NCBI GenBank assembly: GCA_036507955.1
Contig: DATCIH010000035.1
Coordinates: forward strand, 1-36,269
Source of the DNA: DATCIH01 sp036507955
GTDB lineage: Bacteria > Bacillota > Clostridia > Clostridiales > Clostridiaceae
Direction of reading: 5' to 3'
Length of the DNA: 36,269 nt
The notes under the pieces were generated by a model. The model ran no database searches and had not been told where the DNA came from. It saw nothing but the letters and a program-made list of their open reading frames with translations. Position 1 is the first letter of the stretch. Each line of letters starts with the position of its first letter. Below, one piece after another: positions 1 to 7,266 of this stretch. A program made the translations under genes and the position numbers.

Positions 1-40
1 TGGTTCAAACCACCCGTTTTACGGGTGGTCCTGATTGTAT
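1..40. repeat. GC-rich hairpin, possible end of an IS200/IS605-type element
   Basis: A perfect 7-bp stem (ACCACCC ... GGGTGGT) with a GTTTTAC loop lies at the left edge. It is not followed by a T run, which argues against an ordinary intrinsic terminator, and its G+C is far above its surroundings. Small subterminal hairpins of this look are typical of the ends of IS200/IS605-family (TnpB-carrying) elements, which would lie to the left of the window. Only one end is visible, so this is inference; it could also be a weak terminator of an upstream gene. Confidence 0.3.
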
Positions 41-154
41 TTAATAAATAATATATAAAATTTGTAAGTTTATATTTTATTTTTGGTTTGCTTATAGTAA
101 AATATAAAGAGTATTCTTAGGAAATATTTTGTTTGATTAGAGGTGGTCATGATT

Positions 155-1219
155 ATGAAAATAGTTAAAAGATTAAGCATATGGATTTTAATCTCAATTG
201 TAATTCAATGTAGCATCCTATTTTACTTAGATAAATATTATTTTGCTGCAGAGGGAAAAGTTAAGACTAAAAGCTTGGTTTTGAAAAAGCAGGTAGTTAA
301 GGAAGTAGTTATTAACTTGCCTAAGGATGCAGATGTTGCAAAAGTGAAAGTATCATATGATGGAAAGTATCTTGCTTTTTTACAGGGTAATTCTATTAAA
401 GTTATGAATTTAGAAACTGGGGAAATAAAAAATATTAATTATGATGCTACTGTTACTGTTATGTATTATAAATGGCTTCCCGATAGAGATAGAATGTTCG
501 TAGCAGAAAAGCATATAAAAAACAATAAACCCATAGTTAAATTCTCTTCCTGTGATGTTAAAAAAACTGAGATAGTAACTAATGAGATTAGGGACAATAA
601 TAACAATGAGGAATTTATTACCTTAACAGACAGTAAGGCTACTGTGGAAGATATTCAAATTTCGACGTTAACTAATATGATTTATGTAAAGTTATCTTTA
701 ACAGGGCAAAGAAATTCTGTATATAGTATGAATGTAATGGGACAGATGAATAAAGTAAATACAGGCTACATAATTGGAAAAATGTCTGAATTAATCAGTG
801 AGGATAGGTTAGTGTACGAAGATTTGACTACAAAGAAGATTTATATCGAAGGTTTAAATCCTATATCTATAGCTAACACAGACTTAAAGATTATAAATAT
901 CATTCCAGGAAATAATACGGATGTAATATATCTAGGTAAGAATGATTCTTATAAAATATCCAAACTCTATTACGGTTCTTTGGATACTACAATTGATAAA
1001 TGGAAAACCATTGATCTAAAAGATCCCGTGGACATAAATAATATATATATTTCTTACAAGGATAAGATATATTTTAACGATATTTTACAAGGTATAATAA
1101 CAGAAGAAAGCTCAGGTAAACAGACAGCTTATAAGGGAATAGTATTGCAGATGTACGATGAGGGCATTATATCTTATGATCCAGGAGATTTTAGAGTTTA
1201 CAAGAGTATCTACAAATAG
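155..1219 (+). CDS. membrane-anchored propeller-like protein, function unknown
   Basis: Unrecognised protein of about 354 residues. Residues about 8-25 form one hydrophobic segment after a basic start (KIVKR), so it is probably an N-in, single-pass protein with most of the chain outside the membrane. A stretch near residues 65-95 (SYDGKYLAFL followed by IKVMNLETGE) resembles one blade of a WD40/TolB-like beta-propeller; the rest is beta-rich with no catalytic motif seen. Upstream in-frame GTG (143) and ATG (149) codons lie on or next to the AGAGGTGG ribosome site at 139-146; the ATG at 155 has the proper 8-base spacing and is preferred. The stop is 14 bases before a site-2 protease start, so the two are probably co-transcribed. 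Confidence 0.6.
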   Translation: MKIVKRLSIWILISIVIQCSILFYLDKYYFAAEGKVKTKSLVLKKQVVKEVVINLPKDADVAKVKVSYDGKYLAFLQGNSIKVMNLETGEIKNINYDATVTVMYYKWLPDRDRMFVAEKHIKNNKPIVKFSSCDVKKTEIVTNEIRDNNNNEEFITLTDSKATVEDIQISTLTNMIYVKLSLTGQRNSVYSMNVMGQMNKVNTGYIIGKMSELISEDRLVYEDLTTKKIYIEGLNPISIANTDLKIINIIPGNNTDVIYLGKNDSYKISKLYYGSLDTTIDKWKTIDLKDPVDINNIYISYKDKIYFNDILQGIITEESSGKQTAYKGIVLQMYDEGIISYDPGDFRVYKSIYK

Positions 1220-1233
1220 AAAGGATGATATAA

Positions 1234-1884
1234 TTGAGCATAGATATTAATGGGTTTTTAGTAAAATTATTGGTTTCTTTACCAGCTATTATGATAGGAT
1301 TTACTTTTCATGAGTTTGCCCATGCCATTGTAGCTGATAAACTTGGAGATAAGACTCCTAGGTTTCAAGGTAGATTAACATTAAACCCCATAGCCCATAT
1401 TGACCCTTTAGGACTAATAGCTATTATAATTGTTGGATTAGGCTGGGCTAAGCCAGTAGAAACTAATCCAAAGGCTTATAAAAATTTTTATAGAGATGAT
1501 TTAAAGGTGTCTTTAGCAGGACCTGTAGCAAATTTAATGATTGTTATAATCTTTTCAGTTATTCGTCAAATATTGTATATAAATGGTTTTGAGAGTAGGG
1601 CTATGGTAAATCCTACAATGTTTGTGATTTTAGAAATTATTATTCAAATAATAAGTATAAATAGTTTGCTTTTTTTCTTCAATCTTATGCCCTTACCAGG
1701 CTTAGATGGCTTTCATATATTAAGAGATTTCTTCCCAAAGGCTGTATATAAGATATCGGGTAATATATATAGATATCAGTTTTTTATTTTAGCTGTTTTT
1801 ATTATTTTCTTAGCACCATATTTAGTGGTTATACCTTCAGAAGCATTAGTTAATTCATTATTTAAGATATTAAATATATTTTAG
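1234..1884 (+). CDS. site-2 protease family (M50) intramembrane metalloprotease
   Basis: Multi-pass membrane zinc protease of 216 residues, the usual size for the compact bacterial YwhC-like branch of the M50 family. The zinc motif HEFAH is at residues 26-30 inside the first hydrophobic segment, and the second metal-ligand motif (NLMPLPGLDG, Asp158) lies in a later membrane segment, so the active site is complete. The middle region SLAGPVANL is also typical. Translation starts at a TTG (1234) supported by AAAGGATG at 1220-1227. It follows the membrane-anchored protein at 155-1219 by 14 bases; this branch has no PDZ domain and its substrates are generally unknown. The neighbouring single-pass protein is a possible substrate or partner (inference). 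Confidence 0.88.
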   Translation: MSIDINGFLVKLLVSLPAIMIGFTFHEFAHAIVADKLGDKTPRFQGRLTLNPIAHIDPLGLIAIIIVGLGWAKPVETNPKAYKNFYRDDLKVSLAGPVANLMIVIIFSVIRQILYINGFESRAMVNPTMFVILEIIIQIISINSLLFFFNLMPLPGLDGFHILRDFFPKAVYKISGNIYRYQFFILAVFIIFLAPYLVVIPSEALVNSLFKILNIF

Positions 1885-1932
1885 CTTAAATATTTATGGC
1901 ATAAAGTAACTTTAATTAGTTTAGGAGATAAC

Positions 1933-2571
1933 ATGAGATTACGAAAAAAACAATGGGCAAGACCTTATATAGAAAAAAATCCTTTTGCTATATTGAAACC
2001 CTTTGAATATAAAGGAAAATGGGGGGGGGTATTTGGAAATGATAACCCTATCCATTTAGAACTAGGAGTGGGAAGGGGTGGCCATTTCTATGAAAGAGCT
2101 TTAAATAATAAAGATATAAATTATATTGGTATTGAGCTAAAGGACGAAGTGCTTATAGATGGTTTAGTCAGCATCACTGAAGGGGCACTAACTAACGGAA
2201 GGCTAATACCTTTAAATATAATGAATATGGAAGGTATATTTGATAAAGGGGAAATTGAAAGGATATATATAAACTTTTGTAATCCCTGGCCTAAAATTAG
2301 GCATCAGAAAAGAAGACTTACTCATCCTAGATTTCTTAAATTATATAAAGATATTTTGAAAGAGGACGGGGAAATATGGTTTAAAACTGATGACATAGCT
2401 TTGTTTGAAGACTCAATTCTTTATTTTAAGGAAAGTGACTTCAATTTAACCTATATTAGTTATGATCTCCATAATTCTGATTTTGATGACAACATTGTAA
2501 CAGAATACGAAGAAAAGTTTATGGGATTAGGTTTTAAAATTATGTTTTTAAAGGCAGTACTAAATTATTAA
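1933..2571 (+). CDS. trmB: tRNA (guanine-N7)-methyltransferase TrmB
   Basis: Class I SAM-dependent enzyme that makes m7G46 in the variable loop of tRNAs. The 212-residue length is normal. The SAM motif LELGVGRGG is at residues 42-50, the family signature NFCNPWPKIRHQKRRLTH starts at residue 114, and KTDD is at 151-154. In many homologues the signature reads DPWPK; here the Asp is Asn (Asn118), which may be a clade variant. Start ATG is preceded by TAGGAGA. The gene sits 48 bases after the protease and is probably read from the same transcript. Unusual: a run of nine G at 2021-2029 spans codons 30-33, near the start of the gene, where slippage would abolish the product. Confidence 0.93.
   Translation: MRLRKKQWARPYIEKNPFAILKPFEYKGKWGGVFGNDNPIHLELGVGRGGHFYERALNNKDINYIGIELKDEVLIDGLVSITEGALTNGRLIPLNIMNMEGIFDKGEIERIYINFCNPWPKIRHQKRRLTHPRFLKLYKDILKEDGEIWFKTDDIALFEDSILYFKESDFNLTYISYDLHNSDFDDNIVTEYEEKFMGLGFKIMFLKAVLNY
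2021..2029 (+). repeat. poly-G tract (G9) inside trmB
   Basis: Nine consecutive G residues in an otherwise very AT-rich sequence, encoding part of Trp-Gly-Gly-Val in the non-conserved N-terminal segment of TrmB. A change of one G would frameshift the gene at codon 30-33. Homopolymer runs of this length are mutation-prone and also a common site of sequencing error. Confidence 0.9.
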
Positions 2572-2606
2572 TATATAGTAACAACTATTACAATAAAATA
2601 ATCAAT

Positions 2607-3491
2607 TTATAATATTATATACTTTTCTTCTAGTTTAAAGGGATGATAGGATAATTTTGCTGTTCTTAAGCCCTCTTTTCCTAAGTCTTGTTCTCTATTT
2701 ATAAAGGGTACATCAGAAAAGTTATTTTCTATGAAGGTTTTATTTATGTAGGTATATAAACCATTTATTTCTCCATCAGCTTTTTCAATATGAATAATTG
2801 CCATATTTTCATTTACTCGTTCACCTATAGTAAAAGCAGATAATGCACCATCAATATATACAGCAAGACCTATAAAATCAAGTTTACCCACATTATTAAG
2901 TAATTCTTCGATCCCCTTCAATTCATATAAAAGATGACCCTTACCACCATTCTTGGTGCACCATTCTCTTGCAGTCTCAATACACTCGTCAATAACTGTA
3001 GGAGATAGAGATGAAAAGGTAAATTCATTATTTTTAACAAAATTGTTATAATGATTTTTTTTGCCATGAAGTTTTTTGCCAGATAGTTCAATCAGCTTAG
3101 AACTTTCGTAAATATAATCAAAATTATCTCTGTCTTCTTCCACGGTAAAGCCTGTTGGGAAAACTTCCAAAAAATCATCTATAAAGGGTTTTTCTAAATC
3201 CTTAAACAAAAAATCAAGTTTTTCTTCTTCCTTAACAATCAATAAAAAATCTATTAGGTTTTTTAAATTTTCTTTCTTATACCCTAAAGGTTCCATCAGG
3301 TGGGATTTTCCCTTAAAATCTATTTTCTTTATTATTAATAAATCTTCATATAATGCGTACTGTATGTCGCATCCCTTTCGCCATATAAAAAGATTAGTAA
3401 AAGAATATTCACAGGTTAAAAACTTATAAGGTTTTAAGTATTTATCAAAGATTATTTTATCCTCTAGAGTAAGTGCCTTAAATTTAAGCAT
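2607..3491 (-). CDS. DUF2156 family protein (GNAT-like, LPG-synthase C-terminal-like)
   Basis: 294-residue protein of the DUF2156 family, which shares the tandem GNAT-like fold of the catalytic C-terminus of phosphatidylglycerol lysyltransferase (MprF/LPG synthase) and of Fem-type aminoacyl transferases. Recognised from the N-terminal pattern around CEYSFTNLFIWR, the central KKNHYNNFVKNN segment and the C-terminal FINREQDLGKEGLR segment, which is the most conserved part of the family. No membrane segment, so it is a soluble stand-alone version. The aminoacyl/acyl acceptor is unknown. The ATG start at 3491 has AAAGGTG upstream. It is convergent with trmB; no strong terminator was found in the 35-base gap. 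Confidence 0.8.
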   Translation of the reverse strand: MLKFKALTLEDKIIFDKYLKPYKFLTCEYSFTNLFIWRKGCDIQYALYEDLLIIKKIDFKGKSHLMEPLGYKKENLKNLIDFLLIVKEEEKLDFLFKDLEKPFIDDFLEVFPTGFTVEEDRDNFDYIYESSKLIELSGKKLHGKKNHYNNFVKNNEFTFSSLSPTVIDECIETAREWCTKNGGKGHLLYELKGIEELLNNVGKLDFIGLAVYIDGALSAFTIGERVNENMAIIHIEKADGEINGLYTYINKTFIENNFSDVPFINREQDLGKEGLRTAKLSYHPFKLEEKYIIL

Positions 3492-3601
3492 AGAAACACA
3501 CCTTTCTTAAGTAAAATTACATATTCATTATATACAAACATTTATGATTATTCAAATAATTATAAAAAATAAGTATTTTTCATATATTATTGTATATAAT
3601 G

Positions 3602-3636
3602 AAAGGTAGCAGAATAGAATCTATTCTGCTACCTTT
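3602..3636. terminator. perfect 16-bp inverted repeat, likely terminator of the minus-strand kinase-like gene
   Basis: AAAGGTAGCAGAATAG (3602-3617) and its exact reverse complement (3621-3636) flank a 3-base loop. It lies 30 bases beyond the stop of the minus-strand gene at 3666-4241. The stem ends in TTT on that strand but a long T run is missing, so it may act as a weak terminator or processing/stability hairpin. Confidence 0.6.
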
Positions 3637-3665
3637 AAAGTGTGCCCAAGATGGGAGTAATCTAT

Positions 3666-4241
3666 TTATTTTATGTTCACGACTCTAGTCCTTATATAGG
3701 TGTCTATTTTAGGAAACCATCTTTTATATTTATTAGGTCTTGTAATTTTTAGTTCTGCAAGGAATTCAGGAAGAATTCCTAACTTATATAGACCTTTAGA
3801 AAGGTGCCTGGGATAAGATGTTTTCCTTGTAAGAAAGTTCTTTGGATCAATTATTTTTAAAGTTTCATCTTCTTGTACATATATATCTTTACACCTAATG
3901 TCAATTTTTTTAAAGCCTATTTTTTCAAAGCTCTCTAATAGGAGCACAATTTCTAGCATCATTTTCTTTGAAAGGCCATGCTTTTTTATATGTTTTCTTA
4001 AATCTATACCAGGGACATATTCTCTTATTATTATATTCCCGCTATAATAATAAACTTTAGGGAAATATTTGTTTCCTTGAGCATATTTTAGTATGGAATA
4101 CTCTTTTTTACAGCTTCTTATTTTTGTGCAGATTTTTACTACATTTCCATCTGGTAGCATATATACAATTCCATTGTGACCTTTCCCCAAAAAACTAAAA
4201 TTAGTTAAATCCATTTCGAAATTTCTATAGTCCATTTCCAT
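3666..4241 (-). CDS. minimal protein-kinase-like protein (divergent)
   Basis: 191-residue protein with a recognisable but stripped-down kinase fold: glycine-rich loop LGKGHNGIVY at residues 18-27, VVKI with Lys36, a following Glu47 (KKEYSIL), hinge-like IIREYVPG at 71-78, a catalytic-loop equivalent KIDIRCKDIYV with Asp114, and IIDPKNF (Asp132) in place of DFG. The catalytic-loop Asn is replaced by Asp and the HRD His is absent, so it resembles RIO/Kdo-kinase-like or Bud32-like atypical kinases; activity is uncertain. TTG (4253) and GTG codons upstream are in frame, but the ATG at 4241 has GGTG six bases before it. It is divergent from the SDR gene. Substrate unknown. A second protein with the same layout lies at 13326-13781. 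Confidence 0.7.
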   Translation of the reverse strand: MEMDYRNFEMDLTNFSFLGKGHNGIVYMLPDGNVVKICTKIRSCKKEYSILKYAQGNKYFPKVYYYSGNIIIREYVPGIDLRKHIKKHGLSKKMMLEIVLLLESFEKIGFKKIDIRCKDIYVQEDETLKIIDPKNFLTRKTSYPRHLSKGLYKLGILPEFLAELKITRPNKYKRWFPKIDTYIRTRVVNIK

Positions 4242-4319
4242 TATATTCACCAAAGTAAGTATTATATATTATTATATTTTTAGAATTTAAATTTGTTACA
4301 ATTTATGAGGAGATAAATT

Positions 4320-5060
4320 ATGAGATTAATAGGAAAAACAGCTATGGTTACAGGTGCTTCCAGAGGAATCGGAAGAGCAATCGCTATAGAATTGGCAAAG
4401 GAAGGAGCGGTGACTTTAGTTAATTACAAAGAGGATTTGACGGGTATTGAAGAAACCCTGAAGGACATAGCAGATATAGGGGGCATTGGGAAGGCTTATA
4501 AATGTGATGTAGGTAATTATGATCAAGTAGAAAGTATGATAGAGGAGGCTATTAAGGATCAAGGTAAAATTGATATATTGATAAATAATTCGGGCATTTC
4601 TTATATTGGGCTTTTTTCTGATATGAAGGAAAAAGAGTGGATGAATGTAATAAGAACAAATTTATTAGGTACAATAAATTGTAGTCATTGCGTATCAAAA
4701 TACATGCTTTCAAAAATGGAAGGTTCAATAATTAATATTTCATCAGTATGGGGAGATTCTCCTGCTTCCTGTGAGGTAGTCTATTCTTCCACTAAAGGGG
4801 CAATTAACGCATTTACTAGGTCCTTAGCCGCTGAGGTTGGTTCAGCTAATATAAGGGTTAATGCAATAGCTCCTGGCGTTATTGACACAAACATGAATAA
4901 CTTTAGCTTGGCTGATACAGAATTCATAAAAAATGCCATACCATTAGGTAGATATGGTACGGTATGGGAGGTAGCAAATGCAGTAATTTTTTTGTGCAGT
5001 GATCAGTCTTCTTATATTACTGGTCAGATTATAAAGGTTAATGGCGGTTTTTCACTTTAA
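4320..5060 (+). CDS. SDR-family reductase (FabG-like; possibly EF-P 5-aminopentanone reductase, YmfI type)
   Basis: NAD(P)H-dependent classical short-chain dehydrogenase of 246 residues. The nucleotide motif TGASRGIG is at 11-18, NNSG at 89-92, Asn114, Ser141/142 (NISSVWG), Tyr155 and Lys159 form the complete catalytic tetrad, and the C-terminus GQIIKVNGGFSL is canonical. General FabG activity (3-oxoacyl-ACP reduction) is possible, but the gene is outside any fatty-acid cluster, and the segment SSVWGDSPASCEVVYSSTKG resembles the YmfI subgroup, which reduces the 5-aminopentanone group on elongation factor P. That finer assignment is by resemblance only. The start is supported by GAGGAGA. Confidence 0.85.
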   Translation: MRLIGKTAMVTGASRGIGRAIAIELAKEGAVTLVNYKEDLTGIEETLKDIADIGGIGKAYKCDVGNYDQVESMIEEAIKDQGKIDILINNSGISYIGLFSDMKEKEWMNVIRTNLLGTINCSHCVSKYMLSKMEGSIINISSVWGDSPASCEVVYSSTKGAINAFTRSLAAEVGSANIRVNAIAPGVIDTNMNNFSLADTEFIKNAIPLGRYGTVWEVANAVIFLCSDQSSYITGQIIKVNGGFSL

Positions 5061-5175
5061 CATTATATTTATGTCGGAATTTAAAATAAACTTTTACTAA
5101 ATAAATTCATATTACTTCCGATAATATAATTACCAATATTATGGATACATTTTCCATTTGTAAGGAATGATAATT

Positions 5176-6237
5176 ATGAAGGATGATATAGTAAACGACA
5201 TTAATACTAACATACAAAACAGGTATAATGAAATTACAGAAAAGTATTATTCACTAATGAATAATACTACTGAGGGAATATTCTTTATGAAATATGAACC
5301 TGAGATTATTCTGGAATCAAATAAAGCATTTGAAGAATTATTTCAGATAAAAAAAGAGGAAATAATAGGTAAGAGATTAAATTTATTTAATGAGGGTATA
5401 CCTAAGAAGCTTCTTGAGATTGTTAAAAGATGCAAAAGTGAAAAAAGCTTTACTGTCCTGCTATCAGATAGTAAAGAGAGTATAATAAAAGTTAGTGTTT
5501 TTTATAAAAAAGAAGATAGGTTAGGGGCAGTTTGCATTAAATTATCTGATGATTTAAGCCATATGGATTATAATAAGTTAAAAAATTATCTAAAGTATAT
5601 TAATATGAATGATAGAAATACAGCAGGACAGACAGGTGCAATACCACTAGGTACCGAAGAAACTAATATCAGAACTAAAGGCGTAGAGTATGAAAAGTTA
5701 GGTTTTCCCGAGAAAGATTTTTTTTACTGGCAGTTAAAAAAGGAAATAGCTAGATATAAAAGGAGTAAAAAGAAATTTGCAGTTAGTATCATTTTCATTG
5801 ATAAACTAATGGAGATATACACCTCCATTGATAAGAAGCTATTAAATGTATTACAAAAGGAGATAAGTAGCAGGCTTTTACTATCCATAAGAGGTGAAGA
5901 TACAATTGCAAATTATAATGATGGCGAATTTGGAATGATTCAAACCATGGTAAATTCGAGGAAAGATATTGGAATAGTAACTTCTAAAATATTTAACAAT
6001 TTGGAAAAACCAATAGTATATAATGGATTAATATTTTTGAATATAAGAATTGGAGTAAGCATATTTCCTGATGATGGTAGAGATATACAAACTTTATTAA
6101 GCAATGCAGAAGTAGCAAAGCTTAAGGCAATTGCTACAGGTGAAAAACTTCAATTTTTTGCAACCTCTTCAATGGGAGATGATCTAGATAGTCTAATGGA
6201 ACAAAATAAAATTTTAAGACAAATAAAAAAGCATTAG
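5176..6237 (+). CDS. PAS - degenerate GGDEF protein, apparently lacking its EAL domain
   Basis: 353-residue signalling protein. Residues about 22-125 fit a PAS sensor domain (YYSLMNNTTEGIFFM ... ESNKAFEELF). Residues about 180-330 fit a diguanylate cyclase fold, but the signature is NDGEF (248-252) instead of GG[DE]EF, so cyclase activity is doubtful. The inhibitory-site motif RxxD is kept (RGED, 239-242) with the standard five-residue spacing, so it could bind c-di-GMP. The last residues (LMEQNKILRQIKKH) look like the linker that precedes an EAL phosphodiesterase domain, but the frame stops there. Only 8 bases separate its stop from the end of a foreign-looking convergent gene. Start at 5176 is chosen because AAGGA (5162-5166) is adjacent to the ATG at 5167 but 9 bases from 5176. 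Confidence 0.8.
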   Translation: MKDDIVNDINTNIQNRYNEITEKYYSLMNNTTEGIFFMKYEPEIILESNKAFEELFQIKKEEIIGKRLNLFNEGIPKKLLEIVKRCKSEKSFTVLLSDSKESIIKVSVFYKKEDRLGAVCIKLSDDLSHMDYNKLKNYLKYINMNDRNTAGQTGAIPLGTEETNIRTKGVEYEKLGFPEKDFFYWQLKKEIARYKRSKKKFAVSIIFIDKLMEIYTSIDKKLLNVLQKEISSRLLLSIRGEDTIANYNDGEFGMIQTMVNSRKDIGIVTSKIFNNLEKPIVYNGLIFLNIRIGVSIFPDDGRDIQTLLSNAEVAKLKAIATGEKLQFFATSSMGDDLDSLMEQNKILRQIKKH

Positions 6238-6245
6238 AGTACAAT

Positions 6246-7241
6246 TCAGATTGATGGCATTACTGAGCCCCAACTTAAGTCACGAGATTTTCTATATAGC
6301 TCTTTGTCCTTCTTCGAGACAGTAGTGCTTGTAAGCCCATTTGGGGTGCACAGTTTGAAACAAATATGTCCAGTCCGGACTTGAGGATGACGTATTACAC
6401 GGCCTGTAATAGCCACTCCAGGTGCATGAGACATACTTAAAAAAGAAAATTTCTCATCTTCATAAGACAACTCTCCTGATTTGACCAACCGATGTATATG
6501 AGAGCGCGCAACCCGTTGAGAAAAATGACACCAGTCCTTATCAGATATAGGGCAGGGATTATCATGAGGGCAGGGAGCTACGGTCTTAGCTCCTGCAGTA
6601 AGTAGTAGTTCCCTTGCCTTCTTAATCCGTAAAAATCCAGCGGGGGTTCCTGGCTCGATTATAATTAATGTACCACTTGTAATAGCCCAAAGCTTACGTA
6701 TAAGGTTTAAACCGCTATCTTGAGACAGTTCACCTAGTGAATAAGAAGCAATCACAAGGTCATGTGGACATACCTCCCAGTCTCTTGTAATATCGACTTT
6801 AATCCAATCAGCCTTTTGAATTGAAGGTGTTAGAGAATTATTGGCCATTCGTTTGCCAAGTTCAATCATACCTTCTTCCCGTTCAAGCAGAGTTATATGC
6901 TTTAATTCTGGGTATAATGTGGTAGCAGCCCACATTGCAGTGCCAGGACCTGCACCAACGTCTAATAGAGTCTGGGGACACCAGCTTGGTATTTGCTTTT
7001 GTACTTGCATTAGAGCTGAATATACCGCAGCAAAAGTTGCAGGTAATCGAAATGCTACATAGGCAACAATATCTTCTTGTGACTTCAAAAACTTTTCTTT
7101 AGAAGAAGAAGTCCTTCCTGGGGAAGGGGAAATAGTACGATAGCGCATTGAAAGCTCAGAGGATAATGTAGAAAGCCTCTTTGATGGCAGTGATGCCAAT
7201 TCATTATCTATAGCAGTCCGTAAATTTTGTGGAAGTTCCAT
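6246..7241 (-). CDS. Rsm22/METTL17-family ribosomal small-subunit methyltransferase-like protein
   Basis: 331-residue protein of the Rsm22 family, whose mitochondrial members (Rsm22, METTL17) act in small-ribosomal-subunit assembly. A SAM-type motif LLDVGAGPG is at residues 92-100. Three Cys are spaced C-x5-C-x7-C (Cys224, 230, 238, the last in DWCHFSQR), and LCTP near the C-terminus supplies Cys298; this is the pattern proposed to hold an Fe-S cluster in METTL17. IIIEPGTPAGF (194-203) is another family motif. Base composition differs from the neighbours (a counted 60-base line is 45% G+C) and codon choice is richer in C/G, which suggests horizontal transfer. The start is supported by AGGGGGA. 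It lies 25 bases downstream of degV on the same strand. Confidence 0.85.
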   Translation of the reverse strand: MELPQNLRTAIDNELASLPSKRLSTLSSELSMRYRTISPSPGRTSSSKEKFLKSQEDIVAYVAFRLPATFAAVYSALMQVQKQIPSWCPQTLLDVGAGPGTAMWAATTLYPELKHITLLEREEGMIELGKRMANNSLTPSIQKADWIKVDITRDWEVCPHDLVIASYSLGELSQDSGLNLIRKLWAITSGTLIIIEPGTPAGFLRIKKARELLLTAGAKTVAPCPHDNPCPISDKDWCHFSQRVARSHIHRLVKSGELSYEDEKFSFLSMSHAPGVAITGRVIRHPQVRTGHICFKLCTPNGLTSTTVSKKDKELYRKSRDLSWGSVMPSI

Positions 7242-7266
7242 ATGTATTCCCCCTTATGCTTAGGAT

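Noticed and set aside
5090..5145. TCGGAA ... TTCCGA inverted repeat after the SDR gene
   Set aside because: The arms are only six bases long and separated by more than 40 bases, with no T run; chance pairing is likely.
6841..7062. plus-strand open frame inside the Rsm22-like gene
   Set aside because: No ribosome site or recognisable protein; its extent follows from the higher G+C of the real gene on the other strand.
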